From NCBI GenBank assembly GCA_021647265.1, contig JAKIVA010000087.1, positions 1 to 6,873 of the forward strand: a stretch of DNA of 6,873 nt, written 5' to 3'. The notes under the pieces were generated by a model that ran no database searches, was not told where the DNA came from, and was given only the letters and a program-made list of their open reading frames with translations. A program made the translations under genes and the position numbers. How positions within the stretch are numbered: position 1 is the stretch's first letter; each line of letters opens with the position of its first letter. Of this stretch, positions 5,207 to 6,873 are shown in pieces. Source of the DNA: Lutibacter sp. (GTDB lineage Bacteria > Bacteroidota > Bacteroidia > Flavobacteriales > Flavobacteriaceae).

Positions 5207-6441
5207 TACATTCCATTTGAAATTTTCTCCAGAATTATATGACTATCTCCAAATTTACATAGAGCCTCACAATGTTCTTTTAAATCGGAAGTCAATATAT
5301 ATTTAATTGTAATTTTTCCATTTACTATTGAAGGTCTAGAAAGTTGAAATTTAACTTCATTTTCTCTTTTGTCAGGGATTATAATATATAGATTTGAGTT
5401 TTGATTAGGTAATGAAAAAGATAAATCAGAAAGTCTCAAAATTCCAGAATAAATTGAAGTACTTTTTTCAACTTCAAATGCACAAACAATTTTATTTGAA
5501 TCTTTTTCAAACCAAATAACATCAATTAATTTAACTGTATTTAAAGTTTCTTTTGGAATATCAATTTTCGGAAATTCTTTTAAGCTCAATGAAGAAAAGC
5601 TTTTTCCGTTAAATCCTTTAGACCGGTCATTACTTGCTGCAATTACATCATAATTTAATGCTTTCCCTATTTTTAAAAGGTGATATTGCATTTCGGAATG
5701 CAATTTTTTTTCCTCATTTTCATCAATTACCTTTTTATGTCTTTTTTCTAATTTTTTTCTAATTTTGGAACGTTCCTCATCACTCAAATTTGGTTGATTT
5801 TCAATAAATAGATTATAATTACCAACTTCAAAAAGTAAACCACAAAACGCTCCCAGGTCATTAGAAAGTAGCTTTTTATATTTTTGATTTTGTTGAATTA
5901 TTATTTCTCTCATTTTTAAATACTCTTTCCAGGAACCTAATTTAATTTTTTCATTAAACAGCATATTAAATCCTCTCACCATAGCAGTGTTAAAAGGAGG
6001 GATAATAGTAGGGTGGAGGAAATAAAGAATATTTGTTAAAGCAGGTCCAACTCCTTTTATTTTAAGTTGGTCAAGGGAAATAATTTCTTTAATTAATTGA
6101 TTTTCGTTGGTTGCATTAATACAACTTTCTAAAAATTTCCCAAAAGCTTGTTTGTTATTTTGATTTTCATAAATATCAGGTATTCGTAGTTTTGGTTTCC
6201 AATAAAAAGGATGAGAGGCTCCTTCAAACACTTGTTTCTGTTCAGTTATGCAAGAAAGTACAAATTCTAACGAGCTCCCTTTGAAATTATTTGGGAATTT
6301 ATTCTCATAAATGTCCTTAATAATTTGATAGACTCCTCTCCGAATTGAGCGAAATGCTTTTAACCTTTCTTCATTTTCAATAAACCAAGTTTGGTACACT
6401 AAATCAGAATTTTCCTTATACTGATTGATTAATTTTTCCAT
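5206..6441 (-). CDS. Putative PD-(D/E)XK-type nuclease with helix-hairpin-helix-like N-terminal region
   Basis: 411 residues from the ATG at 6439-6441. A GTG nine codons upstream is in frame but lies inside the inverted repeat 6458-6471, so the ATG is preferred. Residues 1-215 are helical. They include a helix-hairpin-helix-like segment at 127-145 (KIKGVGPALTNILYFL) followed by 'PPFNTAMVRGF', reminiscent of DNA-glycosylase-like or other DNA-binding folds. Residues 216-250 are a charged linker. From 248 on, the 'HSEMQYHLLKIGKALNYDV' stretch, IDVIW (Asp307), AFEVEKS (Glu323, Glu325, Lys326) and 'IYSGILRLSDLS' match a C-terminal module I recall from proteins annotated as type II restriction endonucleases or uncharacterised. 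The D...ExE-K arrangement fits a PD-(D/E)XK core, but which residues bind metal is inferred. There is no signal peptide and no linked methyltransferase, so a stand-alone defence or repair nuclease is the best guess. The gene is flanked by a 14-base inverted repeat. Confidence 0.65.
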   Translation of the reverse strand: MEKLINQYKENSDLVYQTWFIENEERLKAFRSIRRGVYQIIKDIYENKFPNNFKGSSLEFVLSCITEQKQVFEGASHPFYWKPKLRIPDIYENQNNKQAFGKFLESCINATNENQLIKEIISLDQLKIKGVGPALTNILYFLHPTIIPPFNTAMVRGFNMLFNEKIKLGSWKEYLKMREIIIQQNQKYKKLLSNDLGAFCGLLFEVGNYNLFIENQPNLSDEERSKIRKKLEKRHKKVIDENEEKKLHSEMQYHLLKIGKALNYDVIAASNDRSKGFNGKSFSSLSLKEFPKIDIPKETLNTVKLIDVIWFEKDSNKIVCAFEVEKSTSIYSGILRLSDLSFSLPNQNSNLYIIIPDKRENEVKFQLSRPSIVNGKITIKYILTSDLKEHCEALCKFGDSHIILEKISNGM

Positions 6442-6457
6442 TGAATTATTTTTTCGG

Positions 6458-6471
6458 GCATTATGCACAAC
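6458..6471 (-). repeat. Inverted repeat at the 5' end of the nuclease gene
   Basis: GCATTATGCACAAC on the plus strand; in gene direction GTTGTGCATAATGC, ending 16 bases before the ATG at 6441. GTTGTGC differs at one base from the integron GTTRRRY core. It is complementary to 5193-5206 at 13 of 14 bases. In integrons the cassette's 5' end is complementary in this way to the core site after its gene. Confidence 0.75.
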
Positions 6472-6686
6472 TTATATTAACACAACAAAAAGTGTCATTT
6501 TAGATAAACAAATAAATATTTTTTATATACTGTTTGCAATTTTATGGTTCTCTAAAGTACACAAAATATTTAATATACCCTTTTTTAATAGGGAGAATAA
6601 TTGAGCCTATTGTTCTAATAAATTTTGAAGTTTTAGTCAAAAAAGCTTCTGTTTAAGATGTAATAAAGGCTGTTCCTAAAACCTAA

Positions 6687-6722
6687 AAAACTCTTGAAAA
6701 TAAAACAATTAACAAGAGTTTT
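6687..6722. terminator. Stem-loop AAAACTCTTG/CAAGAGTTTT, possible terminator
   Basis: Ten base pairs (6687-6696 with 6713-6722) across a 16-base A-rich loop. On the minus strand the left arm (AAAA on plus) becomes a T run extended by two more T (6685-6686), giving a weak terminator for transcription coming from the right. The stem is AT-rich, so function is uncertain. Confidence 0.35.
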
Positions 6723-6777
6723 AGTATTAAAGACGGGTTCTGATAGCTTCTTACATCCGTAAGATAGAGTTAAAAAT

Positions 6778-6822
6778 AGCCGCAAAGTATTTATAAATAA
6801 CGCTTTGCGGCTTGTTGTTTTT
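6778..6822. terminator. Rho-independent terminator, probably bidirectional
   Basis: AGCCGCAAAG (6778-6787) pairs perfectly with CTTTGCGGCT (6803-6812) across a 15-base loop that itself contains the palindrome TATTTATAAATA. On the plus strand it is followed by TGTTGTTTTT (6813-6822). On the minus strand it is followed by ATTTTTAAC. With no plus-strand gene to its left, it most likely ends a minus-strand gene lying beyond the right edge, insulating the cassette genes from it. Confidence 0.75.
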
Positions 6823-6873
6823 CACCTAAATTGGTGATGCAATAAAACAATGATATGAAAGTACTACAATCTA

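Larger units (their letters stand above)
6472..6873. other. 400-base stretch without a gene
   Basis: No convincing reading frame on either strand. It holds AT-rich upstream DNA of the nuclease gene (no perfect TAnnTTTG box was found), the hairpin 6687-6722, a small hairpin TCTTAC-ATCC-GTAAGA (6749-6764), the terminator 6778-6822 and the stem TCACC/GGTGA (6822-6837). An ATG at 6855-6857 (reading MKVLQS to the edge) might begin a plus-strand gene beyond the window, but six codons prove nothing. Confidence 0.5.

Noticed and set aside
6442..6468. GTG start for the nuclease gene
   Set aside because: It lies within the inverted repeat that has a copy after the gene; the ATG at 6441 is cleaner.
6540..6770. 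Insertion-sequence remnant
   Set aside because: Only short hairpins and AT-rich DNA were found; no transposase-like frame or paired terminal repeats.

Overview
The window looks like chromosomal DNA of a member of the Bacteroidetes, most likely Flavobacteriaceae. The grounds are the AT-rich, T-tract-laden intergenic DNA, the lack of Shine-Dalgarno sequences before most genes, lipoproteins of the 'SCSKE' type, a tail-fibre-like protein with 'KVLTSDATG...' and 'NTAKTGIT...' repeats, and one perfect TAnnTTTG -7 promoter box. No rRNA, tRNA, CRISPR array, transposase or integrase was seen.

Layout. Positions 1-873 (+) hold the 3' end of a large repetitive surface or tail-fibre-like protein. It converges on a NicO/UreH-family metal-ion permease (944-1645, -) with a His-rich cytoplasmic loop. 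Positions 1646-2105 have no convincing gene but contain a strong nested stem-loop (1734-1812). Next, all on the minus strand, come a secreted SGNH/GDSL hydrolase (2106-2795), a HEPN-like protein with an RNPVLH motif (2893-3477), an unknown lipoprotein (3587-4318), a second unknown lipoprotein (4455-5150) and a putative PD-(D/E)XK nuclease with an N-terminal helix-hairpin-helix-like segment (5206-6441). The last 400 bases hold only hairpins, including a good bidirectional terminator at 6778-6822.

The most interesting part is about 2890-6471. The genes there are unrelated, each a single unit in the same orientation, and are separated by related intergenic elements. Two elements of roughly 90-105 bp (3483-3570 and 4335-4442) share a 20-base left block and a 19-base right block, with diverged middles. 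A third, shorter copy (5167-5196) shares a 30-base block (28 identical) with the second. The nuclease gene is bracketed by a 14-base inverted repeat (5193-5206 and 6458-6471, 13 of 14). Its outer ends, GTTGTGC and GCACAAC, each differ at one position from the integron core sites GTTRRRY and RYYYAAC. This is the arrangement expected of a gene cassette: complementary sequences just before the start and just after the stop, plus direct repeats between cassettes. My reading is an integron-like or otherwise mobile single-gene cassette array carrying likely defence functions (HEPN RNase, restriction-like nuclease) and surface lipoproteins. The recombinase is not in the window and the core sites are not canonical, so this is inference.

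The two lipoproteins and the nuclease have in-frame TTG or GTG codons upstream, but internal ATG starts fit better and are used here.
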